A DNA stretch of 64,000 bases from NCBI GenBank assembly GCA_011365025.1, contig RDOF01000009.1:1-64000 (forward strand). The letters run 5' to 3'. The DNA is from Candidatus Thorarchaeota archaeon. Its GTDB lineage: Archaea; Asgardarchaeota; Thorarchaeia; Thorarchaeales; Thorarchaeaceae. The notes beneath the pieces are model-generated. The model had not been told where the DNA came from, did no database searches, and saw only the letters and a list, made by a program, of their open reading frames with translations. The position numbers and the translations under genes are program-made. How positions within the stretch are numbered: the stretch's first letter is position 1; the number at the start of each line of letters is the position of its first letter. Of the stretch, positions 8,019-16,583 are shown piece by piece.

Positions 8019-8684
8019 ATGGGCTTTCTTAGCGGCAAGAAGAAAGTGGATGCTGAGAAGGGCATCCTTGAGATCAAAGGTACAATGAATGCTCTTACTC
8101 TGCGTGTTAGAAGACTCGAAACACGCATGATTGAGGAGCAGAAGAAGGCAAAGGAGTCCATGTCAAGAGGTGACAGAACCAGCGCCAAGGCTCATCTAAC
8201 AATTGTTGTTGACCTCGAAAATAGGAGGGGCCGCTATCAGCAGCAGTATCTTACACTTGAAACGGCTTTGATGAATATTGAAGAAGCAAAGGATCAATCC
8301 GAAGTCCTTCGAGCATTTACAATTGCGAATGAAGCATTGACTCATGCTCGATCCATGCTAAGTCCTACTGAGATACAGATACAGCTGGACCGGCTTTCTC
8401 AATCCTTCGAGCATATCTCAATTGCAGGAGAGCTCCTCTCCGAAGACCTCTCTGAATCGGCTGGCACCGTTGAAACGGATGAACGCGTTGAGCGACAACT
8501 AGATGCCATGGAGGCTGAAATACTCCTGGAAAAGGAGGGGGTGCTGCCTCCTTTGGATGCTGGCAAAGAAACCCCTGCAAAGGAGGGCGAACAGGCTGAA
8601 TCCGATGCTGAACGGATTGACCAGCTCTTGGCTGATCTTGAACGAGAGGCAAAGGAAGAACGTGAGCGCGAGGCTCAGAGCTAA
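8019..8684 (+). CDS. Snf7-domain ESCRT-III-like protein
   Basis: About 221 residues, basic at the N-terminus (GFLSGKKK) and acidic at the C-terminus, which is the usual ESCRT-III charge split. A helical hairpin runs from roughly residue 15 to 95 (ALTLRVRRLETRMIEEQKK, then an AKAHL segment typical of Snf7 helix 2). Further helices follow, and a C-terminal helix ERIDQLLADLERE resembles a MIM1 motif that would bind a Vps4 MIT domain. ESCRT-III proteins polymerise on membranes for division or budding. No Vps4 or ESCRT-II gene is in the window. The ATG at 8019 is preferred over the GTG at 8010 because GGTGA lies 5 nt before it. It might instead be a generic coiled-coil protein, but the pattern fits well. 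Confidence 0.7.
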   Translation: MGFLSGKKKVDAEKGILEIKGTMNALTLRVRRLETRMIEEQKKAKESMSRGDRTSAKAHLTIVVDLENRRGRYQQQYLTLETALMNIEEAKDQSEVLRAFTIANEALTHARSMLSPTEIQIQLDRLSQSFEHISIAGELLSEDLSESAGTVETDERVERQLDAMEAEILLEKEGVLPPLDAGKETPAKEGEQAESDAERIDQLLADLEREAKEEREREAQS

Positions 8685-8731
8685 TCTGCTAGTACAAAAA
8701 GAAACAACGCTTCTTACCGAGGACAAGGGTC

Positions 8732-9364
8732 ATGAAATTCCGACTTGCAGTTTTTGACGTAGATGGAACACTCACTAATCATTCAAGCATTTGGTGGCGG
8801 CTTCACGAGCATTTTGGCACCGAAGCTCTGGGCAAAGTGTACTATGACCAGTACTTCGAAGGCACTATTTCCTATAAACAATGGGCTGATTTTGATGCGG
8901 CGCTTTGGAAAGGTCAGCCACTCCAATCTGTCATGGAGGTTGTCAGGAACACAGAGTTGACTATGGGAGCTAAGGAGGCGATTGACACTCTGAAAGAACG
9001 AGGTGTTCAGGTAGCTATCCTTTCAAGTGGTCTTGACGTCATGGCAGATGACATTGCGAAGAGACTTGGGATTGACTATGTCATTACAAATCACTTGCTT
9101 CACAAGGACGGCATCCTAACTGGCGATGTTGATGTGCGCGTCGGATGGGCTGAGAAGGCAGATGAATTGGAACGAATTAGTCAGCATTTTCATACAGCCC
9201 TGAACGAAACCGCCTTCATCGGTGATGGCCGTAACGATATGGCCGCGTTCAAGATAGCAGGTCTTTCAATAGCTTTCAATCCAAAATATGATGATGTGTC
9301 TGAGGCTGCCGATGTAACAGTGCGCGAAGAAGACCTTCGCGCAATCCTTAGCCTAATCCTATAG
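8732..9364 (+). CDS. HAD phosphatase, phosphoserine-phosphatase-like
   Basis: 210 residues with DVDGTLT (motif I), SSGLD (motif II), a Lys near 150, and GDGRNDMAAFKIAG (motif IV), plus a helical cap between motifs I and II as in SerB. It may make serine from phosphoserine; other phosphomonoesters are possible since archaeal SerB-like HADs vary. The end overlaps the convergent exchanger gene by 17 nt. Confidence 0.75.
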   Translation: MKFRLAVFDVDGTLTNHSSIWWRLHEHFGTEALGKVYYDQYFEGTISYKQWADFDAALWKGQPLQSVMEVVRNTELTMGAKEAIDTLKERGVQVAILSSGLDVMADDIAKRLGIDYVITNHLLHKDGILTGDVDVRVGWAEKADELERISQHFHTALNETAFIGDGRNDMAAFKIAGLSIAFNPKYDDVSEAADVTVREEDLRAILSLIL

Positions 9365-10562
9365 GTGTCCCCCAAATCAGTAGAGAAAACACATAGGCTT
9401 GCAACAGCATAATCATTAGTCCTTCGAATGTATCCAGCTTATTGTCATCAGTTAAGGCACGTTTGAGGAACCATAAACTCCCTGCCAAGACAATAATCTG
9501 AAACAGGACATATCTATTCATTGGAATTGGGACGATAATTCCAATTCCACCCATAACCAGAAGCAAAATCTGGAGCATTCCACCCATTAGGTTGCCAACA
9601 GCTATTCCAATCTTCCCCTTCGTGGCTGCGATTAACGCGATTCCGTGTTCTGGAAGTGCTCCAGCTGCTCCTAATATCAGCGCACCAATTGTAACAGGAT
9701 TGGCGACCGTTGCAATGACTTCTTCATAATCATGAAGCAGAATCTCGACTGACGATGTGAGTATTTCCCCTGCAAAGAAGATACCGATAAAACCCAGCAA
9801 GCAGAGTATTCCAGCGCTCCGCTTCTGGAGATGAGGTATCGCTTTCTCGGAATTGGTGACTTCTTCGCCTCGCATCAAGTCTGCACTATAGAGGATATAT
9901 GAGAGGAATAGTATCAATGATGCTTCCCAAGGAAAATACAACGTTTCCCCGGGAGATGAGATCATATCAATGACCCCGAGCGCAAACATCGACACCAAAG
10001 CTACGATAGTCCAACGAATGAGCACAGAGTCCTTTTTAATGACTTCTCCAGGTACATCCAGGTCATCTTTTCTTCTCGTTGAAACCACAATGGTAAAGCC
10101 AAGAAGCAACATGTTAAAGCCGGCTGCTATAAGAACCGACAGGATAGCAATTGTTCGAAGCTGAGGGTCATTGAGTGTAAAGCCTCGATAAGCGGCCAAT
10201 CCGCTGATGACGGCTTCGGGGAGATTGCTTGCAAGGCTAGAAAGCATACCTGCAATGTATGTTGTTGTACCCATGTGACCTGCCAAGCTTTCAATGCCCT
10301 CTACTGCCCACTCAGATGGCCTGAACGCTAACCACACTCCTGCGACAAGACCCAGCACGACTACAATTGTGGTGGTCCCCGCTATGATTCCAAATCTAAA
10401 AAGAATATAGGCTATGATCAGAAGAGCGGCAATGGTTAATTCTTTCTTGCCCACGTTAAGGGAATTCCTAATCCCCTTTTGATGAGATTCATGAAGGTCG
10501 TTGGAAGTCCTCGAAGCAATTTCAGTCAACAATAGGCCTCCATCATTGAACTGAACGGTCAA
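9348..10562 (-). CDS. Calcium/cation antiporter (CaCA family)
   Basis: A membrane protein of about ten to eleven helices with the two inverted alpha-repeats of Na+/Ca2+ exchangers. The first has SLASNLPEAVISG near residue 107, the second GALPEHGIALIAA near residue 310, each with the ion-binding acidic residue after Pro. It probably exports Ca2+ or exchanges other cations against Na+ or H+. The longest frame starts at TTG 10562, but a TTG at 10529 has GGAGG 7 nt upstream and removes a polar non-family N-terminus. Two C-terminal helices after the second repeat match normal length. Confidence 0.8.
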   Translation of the reverse strand: MTVQFNDGGLLLTEIASRTSNDLHESHQKGIRNSLNVGKKELTIAALLIIAYILFRFGIIAGTTTIVVVLGLVAGVWLAFRPSEWAVEGIESLAGHMGTTTYIAGMLSSLASNLPEAVISGLAAYRGFTLNDPQLRTIAILSVLIAAGFNMLLLGFTIVVSTRRKDDLDVPGEVIKKDSVLIRWTIVALVSMFALGVIDMISSPGETLYFPWEASLILFLSYILYSADLMRGEEVTNSEKAIPHLQKRSAGILCLLGFIGIFFAGEILTSSVEILLHDYEEVIATVANPVTIGALILGAAGALPEHGIALIAATKGKIGIAVGNLMGGMLQILLLVMGGIGIIVPIPMNRYVLFQIIVLAGSLWFLKRALTDDNKLDTFEGLMIMLLQAYVFSLLIWGTPIGLG

Positions 10563-10624
10563 ATGGCCACTGGAGTGCCTCTCCTAGAGGCCTCTTATTA
10601 ACACTACGTCGAGCTCGGATGGTG

Positions 10625-11800
10625 CTAGGTTGTAGCATCCTTTTTGGAGTTGTAGTAGTATCTTGCTCCCGACCCAGTATTCAGAAGAACTACTTCCTCA
10701 TCGTAGTCTATCTCACCCATCTCCACCAGATTTCTCAACCCTGCTAAGCCTACTGCCGATTCAGGGCACATATTCAATCCCTCAAGCTTGGCCGCCATCT
10801 TCCTTATCGGTTCAATCTCATCCTCTGCGACAGCGACACCACTTCCGCCGGACTGCCTCAAGGTCTTCAATATTAGTCTGTCCCCAAATGGCTTCGGTAC
10901 TCTTAGACCAAGGGCAGTTGTGTCTCCATTTGGCCATGCTTCCGCGTTATCAACACCCATTTCAAAGGCCTTAACGATTGGTGCGCAGCCCGCACTCTGT
11001 GCAGCGTAAAGGCGAGGGCGTTTCTCATCTATTAGTCCAAGAGCTTCAAGTTCACTCAGACCCTTCCAGATTCCGATAATTGCAGTACCTCCTCCGGTTG
11101 GGCAAACTATTGCATCAGGCACTTCCCAACCAAGCTGCTCAACTATTTCAAAGGCTAGTGTCTTCTTACCTTCGACTCTGTAAGGCTCCTTTGTCGTAGA
11201 GAGGTCCGTCCATTTTCCCTGCATCATCTTCATCTCTTCTGCACATTTGGAGATATCACCATCAACTCGACAAACTTCTGCTCCATACATCTCGCAATCC
11301 TGGAAGAATGGTTCTGGCGTGTCACTAGGCATGAAGATGCTGCATGAAGCGCCTGCAGCGGCACAATACGCGCTCAGAGACACAGCCGCATTTCCCGCAG
11401 AGGGCAGTGAGAAGGATTCAGCACCCAATTCAAGATGTTTTGATACTGCTGCACAAAGGCCACGATCCTTGAAGGACCCTGTGGGATTCTGAGATTCGTC
11501 TTTTATCATTAGAAACCGAAGTCCAAGGTGGCTTCCAACTCGTCTTGAAATTGTGAGAGGGGTCCATCCCTCTCCCAGGCTGATAATGAAGGAAGGGGAC
11601 TTCACAGGAAGCAACTGCGAATACCTCCACATCGAGTTATGCTCGGAAGGAAACTGCTCACTCTTAAGGTCCTCAATTACGCGAATCAAATCGTATATCG
11701 CAAATAGAGGCGAACCGCAGATGCAGTAGCTACTACTACTATCTATGGTATAGCTCTTGCGGCACTGAGGGCATTCGAGATGAATAAGATGCGAAATCAT
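10625..11800 (-). CDS. thrC: Threonine synthase
   Basis: About 391 residues. An N-terminal zinc ribbon (CPQC...CICG) is followed by a PLP-dependent fold type II domain. The Schiff-base lysine is in NPTGSFKDRG and the phosphate-binding loop is PTGGGTAIIG. It converts O-phosphohomoserine to threonine. The frame continues to a GTG at 11830, but the ATG at 11800 starts just before the zinc ribbon as in archaeal homologues. A hypothetical alternative is another PLP lyase of the family, but the zinc ribbon favours ThrC. Divergent from the ChlI gene. Confidence 0.85.
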   Translation of the reverse strand: MISHLIHLECPQCRKSYTIDSSSSYCICGSPLFAIYDLIRVIEDLKSEQFPSEHNSMWRYSQLLPVKSPSFIISLGEGWTPLTISRRVGSHLGLRFLMIKDESQNPTGSFKDRGLCAAVSKHLELGAESFSLPSAGNAAVSLSAYCAAAGASCSIFMPSDTPEPFFQDCEMYGAEVCRVDGDISKCAEEMKMMQGKWTDLSTTKEPYRVEGKKTLAFEIVEQLGWEVPDAIVCPTGGGTAIIGIWKGLSELEALGLIDEKRPRLYAAQSAGCAPIVKAFEMGVDNAEAWPNGDTTALGLRVPKPFGDRLILKTLRQSGGSGVAVAEDEIEPIRKMAAKLEGLNMCPESAVGLAGLRNLVEMGEIDYDEEVVLLNTGSGARYYYNSKKDATT

Positions 11801-11874
11801 TCTCTGCACTAATATTACATAGACCTGCACCCTTATTTGAGTGTGTTACTTTTGTTCAGACACAAGCAAACACA

Positions 11875-13074
11875 GTGATTTCCTTGACCGAGTTAAAACG
11901 AGCAGTGCTTCCATTCACTTCACTTGTTGGTCTTGACAAGCTGAAGCTGGCACTCATTTTCAATGGCATCAATCCTCGGATTGGGGGCGTGCTTGTTTCG
12001 GGTCCAAAGGGCACTGGAAAAACCACAATTGTTCGTGCTTTTGCTGATTTGCTTCCCGAGGTCGAGGTTGTCAGTGGATGTCGGTTTGGATGCAGCCCCA
12101 CCAGACCCGATTACCTATGCCAAGAGTGCATCTCCAAGACTCAACGCGGCGAGAAGCTCAAAGCAGCCAAGAGGAAGATGAGAGTGGTCAACCTTCCTCT
12201 ATCAACCACAGAAGACCGACTGATTGGTGCATTGGACATAGAGCGCGTGCTGAAGGATGGCATCCAAGCCTTAAAGCCTGGAATTCTCGCAGAGGCCAAT
12301 CAAAACGTCCTTTACGTGGATGAGGTTAACCTGCTTCCCGACCATCTAGTTGATGATTTGCTTGATGCGGCTGCCACCAAAGTAAATGTCATCGAACGCG
12401 AAGGAATCTCTATCAGTCATCCAGCCGACTTCATTCTAATTGGCACAATGAATCCGGAAGAGGGAGAGCTTAGGCCTCAGCTCTTGGATCGATTTCCCTT
12501 GCATGTTGCTGTTGGCAGTGGCCATACCATTGATGAGCGCATGGAACTTGTACGAAGAAATCTTGCCTTTGAGAAAGACCCAGAGGAGTTTCAAAAGGAA
12601 TGGGCTGAGTTACAAGAGCAATTGAGAACTCAGATCCAGCAAGCAAGAGTAATCCTGAATGATGTGAGTCTTCCTGAAAGCTCCCTTCGAGCCATAGCAA
12701 TGGCATGCGATGCGCTGGAGGTTGATGGCGTTCGTCCTGATATCATAATCAGCAAGACTGCCATAACAAACGCGGCTCTGGAGGGGCGTATGGAAGTGAC
12801 TATTGAAGACATGAAGCTTGCTTCACAGCTAGCCCTAAGTCACCGTACGCGAAGAGGTGGCTTGCTTGAGCCGCCTTCTCCAGAGGACATTGATATGGCG
12901 ATAACTAAAGCCGATACCATAACGCGCAAGGATGACCGCAGAAAATCACCTACGGAAACATCAGAGTCCTCTGATAAATCGGGTCGTCGCATAAGTGGAG
13001 GCCGCTTTGGCCGTGGCGACAAGATAATTGAAACTGGAATTTCTGAAGGCAAAAAAAAACGCCGCGGAAAATAA
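11875..13074 (+). CDS. Magnesium-chelatase ChlI/BchI-like AAA+ ATPase
   Basis: 399 residues. Walker A is GPKGTGKTT near residue 44 and Walker B is VLYVDEVNLL. A Cys-rich insert (CRFGCSPTRPDYLCQEC) characteristic of BchI lies between them, and GTMNPEEGELRPQLLDRF is the sensor and arginine-finger region. The C-terminal lid and a charged Lys/Arg/Gly tail follow. It should form a ring with the VWA protein encoded 44 nt downstream and remodel a target protein. No ChlH or cobalt-chelatase large subunit is present, so chlorophyll or B12 chelation is not implied. Start is GTG. Confidence 0.85.
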   Translation: MISLTELKRAVLPFTSLVGLDKLKLALIFNGINPRIGGVLVSGPKGTGKTTIVRAFADLLPEVEVVSGCRFGCSPTRPDYLCQECISKTQRGEKLKAAKRKMRVVNLPLSTTEDRLIGALDIERVLKDGIQALKPGILAEANQNVLYVDEVNLLPDHLVDDLLDAAATKVNVIEREGISISHPADFILIGTMNPEEGELRPQLLDRFPLHVAVGSGHTIDERMELVRRNLAFEKDPEEFQKEWAELQEQLRTQIQQARVILNDVSLPESSLRAIAMACDALEVDGVRPDIIISKTAITNAALEGRMEVTIEDMKLASQLALSHRTRRGGLLEPPSPEDIDMAITKADTITRKDDRRKSPTETSESSDKSGRRISGGRFGRGDKIIETGISEGKKKRRGK

Positions 13075-13118
13075 GAAACCCACACGGTGACCCAATAAAA
13101 GGGACAATCTGCGCTATC

Positions 13119-14552
13119 ATGCTTGTTGTAGGATTTGCATATATGGCTTGGATTTTCTGGTCTCCAATCAACCTCCTCTTTGGATTCATTCCAGGGACAA
13201 CTTTCAATATTCCTGCTCTCGTCGTGAATACTATCCTGTTCGCGCCAGCCATATACTTCATAGTTCGCAAGTGGCTCCGTACAATGACAAAGAGGTCCGG
13301 TGGTCCGGCAGCTGGTATCGATACAGTGGAACCCGGTACGGGTGTTCCAGAGCCTGGTGATGAATGGGGTACTGCAACGAGACCCTACACTGCAAAGAAA
13401 GAAACGCGCATCATTGGACCAAAATCAGAAATTCGGGAGGCCCCTGCAGGGTTGAGTGATGGTTTCTTTGTGAAGCTCCCTGACTTGGATACAGGTGAAG
13501 AAATCTTCGACATGTCTGAGTTGCACGGAAAAGCAATGCGGCGTTCCGTCGTCACTTCTGGGGGCTGGATTCACAAAGCAGTTCGTTCGAGATCCATGGG
13601 AAGCCTCAAGGCATCAGATTCTCCACAGCATGGCCGCCCTGTTCGGTCAAGGATTCCTACAGGAGATATTCGGAGCATCCACATTCCAGCAACAGTTATG
13701 GCTGCTGTGTCTCGGCTTGGAAAATTCAGAGAATCAGGGAGCGTGAAGATTGCTCGCGAGGATTTGCGAGAGAGCGTGTTCACCGCTAGAGTCCCTTTGA
13801 CCATGATTCTTGTCATTGATGTTAGCATGTCAATGAAGGGGTCTATGCGAGAAGTACGTTCTGTTTTGGAACAGATAGAACGTGAAACAAGAGGTTCAAG
13901 GGACAGAGTTGGCATTATAGCGTTTAAAGACAGTGGTGCAATCGAGGTTCAGGCACCAACAACAAACTGGAACAAGATCTATCGCGCAATGGGAAAGCTG
14001 AGGATCTCAGGACTCACCCCTCTTGCGGAAGCGTTAATGAAAGGTCTCGAAACGATAAAGCGGGAACGCATGAGAAATCCATCAATAGAACCACTAATCG
14101 TCCTGGTCTCCGACTTCTCACCAAATATACCTCTTGCTCAATCAGCGGGACCCGGCCATGCGAGTTATACTCCAGTAAGAGACCTAGTTAAGTCTGGCAG
14201 ACTTATACGAAAGAACAAAGTCCGGCTAGCTGCCATTGATGTCAATAGAGAGCATGCCAAATGGGCAAAGATACTGAAACGCCCCTATCATGACGCTCTC
14301 GAACTCGCTGCAACACTCAGAATGAAGAAGGATGGATTGCATGATCCTATAGAAGCAGTCCTTTCTGTGCATGAGCTTCGGCAGGCATTTGGTGCATTCC
14401 TGGTTGCACGGTCTAGCGGTGGCCGCGCTTTCCTGCCAAAAGAACTCGAAAGGGAGAAATCCATTGTTGGCGCTCTTCTCGCTGGAAGCCACACTAAATC
14501 CAAGCTAAGGGCGTCAGACCTCAAGGATGCTGAGGCATACCTCGTGCCATAA
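13119..14552 (+). CDS. Membrane-anchored VWA-domain protein (ChlD-like)
   Basis: 477 residues. Two hydrophobic helices at the N-terminus (residues 1-25 and 33-50) are followed by a low-complexity linker and a VWA domain from about residue 225. The MIDAS residues are present: DVSMS, the Thr in GLTPLAEAL, and the Asp in VLVSDFSPN. ChlD normally has its own AAA domain, which is missing here. Paired with the ChlI-like ATPase, it forms a MoxR/VWA-type chaperone module tethered to the membrane. Target unknown. Confidence 0.8.
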   Translation: MLVVGFAYMAWIFWSPINLLFGFIPGTTFNIPALVVNTILFAPAIYFIVRKWLRTMTKRSGGPAAGIDTVEPGTGVPEPGDEWGTATRPYTAKKETRIIGPKSEIREAPAGLSDGFFVKLPDLDTGEEIFDMSELHGKAMRRSVVTSGGWIHKAVRSRSMGSLKASDSPQHGRPVRSRIPTGDIRSIHIPATVMAAVSRLGKFRESGSVKIAREDLRESVFTARVPLTMILVIDVSMSMKGSMREVRSVLEQIERETRGSRDRVGIIAFKDSGAIEVQAPTTNWNKIYRAMGKLRISGLTPLAEALMKGLETIKRERMRNPSIEPLIVLVSDFSPNIPLAQSAGPGHASYTPVRDLVKSGRLIRKNKVRLAAIDVNREHAKWAKILKRPYHDALELAATLRMKKDGLHDPIEAVLSVHELRQAFGAFLVARSSGGRAFLPKELEREKSIVGALLAGSHTKSKLRASDLKDAEAYLVP

Positions 14553-14565
14553 TTCAATCTCGATT

Positions 14566-14575
14566 AGTTTATACC
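14566..14575 (+). promoter_or_regulatory. TATA-like element before the AIR-synthase-like gene
   Basis: AGTTTATACC predicts transcription from about 14600. The resulting leader of about 130 nt holds the 12-nt palindrome CCCCGTACGGGG (14644-14655). Confidence 0.35.
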
Positions 14576-14729
14576 TACCTATCTCAAATCAAAACTGCGC
14601 ATAGAATCCGACAGACGTCTATTGTCATAGTGAGTGAGGAGAGCCCCGTACGGGGTATCGATGAATTTCCTTTTCATGCAGTAGACACAGGATTCTTGCG
14701 CACCCAACCAGCAAATCGAGTGGATACTA

Positions 14730-15740
14730 TTGCTCCCTGGCAAAATTCCCCCTGACATTCTCAGCTCCTTGGTCTTTACACACCTCGGGTCTAGGGATCC
14801 GGACTTGCTTCTTGGACCCAGAATAGGCGAAGATGCTTCATTAATTAGGATTGGCAAGAAAGTCCTGGTGGCCGCCACCGACCCTATTACAGGGTCTGTT
14901 GAAGATGTTGGCTGGCTTGCCGTACACGTGAATGCCAACGACGTTGCAACCTTTGGTATAAGGCCCAGATGGTTCCTAGCATCGATCATGCTACCAGCTT
15001 CCTCTTCGGAGACCGAGTTGGCTAAGATTATCCTTCAGATAGATGAAGCAGCAAAGTCTCTGGATATTGCGGTAGCGGGTGGACATACAGAAATCACCGC
15101 CGGGCTCGACAAGCCAGTAGTTGCAGGGTTCATGCTTGGTGTCGCCGATGAAGGTAAGTATGTCACTTCCTCCGGGGCCAAGCCGGGTGATGCCATTATT
15201 ATGACGAAGACTGCAGCTCTTGAAGGCACTTCGATTCTGGCAACCGAAGGAGAACAATATCTCTCGAAATACATAAGCAAAGACCTGCTTATTGAAGGGC
15301 GACGCTTGCGGAATAGCATTAGCGTTGTTCGGGAAGGCATTGCGGCATTCGAAACGGGACATCTCACTTCAATGCACGATCCTACAGAGGGCGGTCTGGC
15401 AGGTGGAATACATGAGATATGTGATGCAAGTAATGTCGGGTTTGTGCTAAATATGGATGCAATCCCTGTTCACGAAGCCACAAAGGCAATCTGCGACCAT
15501 CTAAAGATGGACGTGTTGAACCTAATTAGCAGTGGATGTATGTTAATGACTTGCGTTCCTGAGAAAGGATTGGAGGTTGTGGATGCAATTCATCATGTGG
15601 GCATCAACGCAAAAATAATCGGAGATATTGTAGAGGAAACTGGCAATAGAAGCATCATGAAAGGACAATCACTGACTCCGCTACCACGGCCAAAGAACGA
15701 TGCATTGTGGCAGGCACTTGACCAAGTCACTCTGAAATGA
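14730..15740 (+). CDS. AIR-synthase-related protein (PurM/HypE fold)
   Basis: 336 residues with the N-terminal GEDASLI (ATP/Mg loop), ITGSVEDVGWLAVHVNANDVA and AGGHTEIT motifs, and C-terminal DPTEGGLAGG. These define the PurM/HypE/SelD/ThiL superfamily. It lacks the C-terminal cysteine motif of HypE, so it is not the hydrogenase maturation enzyme. It resembles the archaeal AIR-synthase-related group, whose substrate is not known. The start is TTG; the family pattern LPPGKIPP begins right there. Its end overlaps the convergent surE end by 14 nt. Confidence 0.8.
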   Translation: MLPGKIPPDILSSLVFTHLGSRDPDLLLGPRIGEDASLIRIGKKVLVAATDPITGSVEDVGWLAVHVNANDVATFGIRPRWFLASIMLPASSSETELAKIILQIDEAAKSLDIAVAGGHTEITAGLDKPVVAGFMLGVADEGKYVTSSGAKPGDAIIMTKTAALEGTSILATEGEQYLSKYISKDLLIEGRRLRNSISVVREGIAAFETGHLTSMHDPTEGGLAGGIHEICDASNVGFVLNMDAIPVHEATKAICDHLKMDVLNLISSGCMLMTCVPEKGLEVVDAIHHVGINAKIIGDIVEETGNRSIMKGQSLTPLPRPKNDALWQALDQVTLK

Positions 15741-16506
15741 ATCTGCGCACCTTTTCCATATTGCTCTCGGTCAGAGCCTCTATTACTATTGGGGACAATG
15801 ATATGTTTCCTCGGTAAAGCACTTCATACGCATCTGAGTCAGCAGGGGGTTCCTTCTCAATTCCCCTAACCCAATAATAGGGGCTCTGATTGGGATCAGT
15901 CCTTTCTTCAATCTCATTTTGAATACGAACCCTTGCCGGTTTCGTTGCAATGATCTTGGATTCGTCTGTGATGACTGAAGGGAAATTCAGGTTTAGCGCA
16001 TCAATTCCGGACGGTAGCCCATGTTCCAACGCCTTCTTAATCAACCTGCATGTCACGCTGACGATTCTAGAGTAGTCTCTTTCCTTCTCTGCATTGTTGA
16101 ACCATTCACTAGGTTTTACAACCACTGAAACAGCAATGGCAGGATACCCCATAATGGCGGCCTCGATTGCTGCTCCTACCGTTCCACTTGTCAACATGCT
16201 TTGATAGGTTACATTGGCTCCAGCATTAATACCTGAAACGAAAAGATCAATGTCCTTCACGAAGTGATGAGCTAGAATGACAGAGTCTGCAGGTGCTCCA
16301 TCATGCGTGATTATTTCAACGCCATCCTTCGTTTTCTGCTTCTTGACCCGAAGCGGACGGTTGAATGTCAAGGCTTTTCCAGATGCACTTCGCTCACCAT
16401 CTGGTACTACAATCACCACTTCCATTTCAGAAGCCAATGCTTCTGCGAGTTTGAGTAAACCCATACTCTGAGGGCCATCGTCATTTGTCAAGCATATCCT
16501 GGTCAA
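15727..16506 (-). CDS. surE: 5'/3'-nucleotidase SurE
   Basis: About 259 residues after start correction. TNDDG at the N-terminus supplies the metal-binding Asp pair, followed by VVPDGERSASGKALTF, SGINAGANV and TSGTVGAAIEAA, all SurE signatures. It dephosphorylates nucleoside monophosphates. The frame is open to 16572, but SurE proteins begin 4-6 residues before TNDDG. The TTG at 16506 has GGAG 9 nt upstream, so this start is preferred. Confidence 0.9.
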   Translation of the reverse strand: MTRICLTNDDGPQSMGLLKLAEALASEMEVVIVVPDGERSASGKALTFNRPLRVKKQKTKDGVEIITHDGAPADSVILAHHFVKDIDLFVSGINAGANVTYQSMLTSGTVGAAIEAAIMGYPAIAVSVVVKPSEWFNNAEKERDYSRIVSVTCRLIKKALEHGLPSGIDALNLNFPSVITDESKIIATKPARVRIQNEIEERTDPNQSPYYWVRGIEKEPPADSDAYEVLYRGNISLSPIVIEALTESNMEKVRRFISE

Positions 16507-16583
16507 GAACCGCAACTCCAAATAGCTCGTGTGCACTTCCGCAATCCAAAGATAAGACTGACGGAATGGCAATTCGAATTCGG

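Noticed and set aside
11875..14552. Chlorophyll or cobalamin magnesium/cobalt chelatase
   Set aside because: The catalytic large subunit is absent and the VWA partner is membrane-bound, so a chelatase role is unsupported.
14579..14989. Minus-strand frame with a CVYC motif and a plausible short C-terminus
   Set aside because: Mostly antisense to the AIR-synthase-like gene; the short non-overlapping part (14579-14706) has no start signal I can support.
14730..15740. Hydrogenase maturation protein HypE
   Set aside because: The C-terminal cysteine motif required by HypE is missing and no hydrogenase genes are near.
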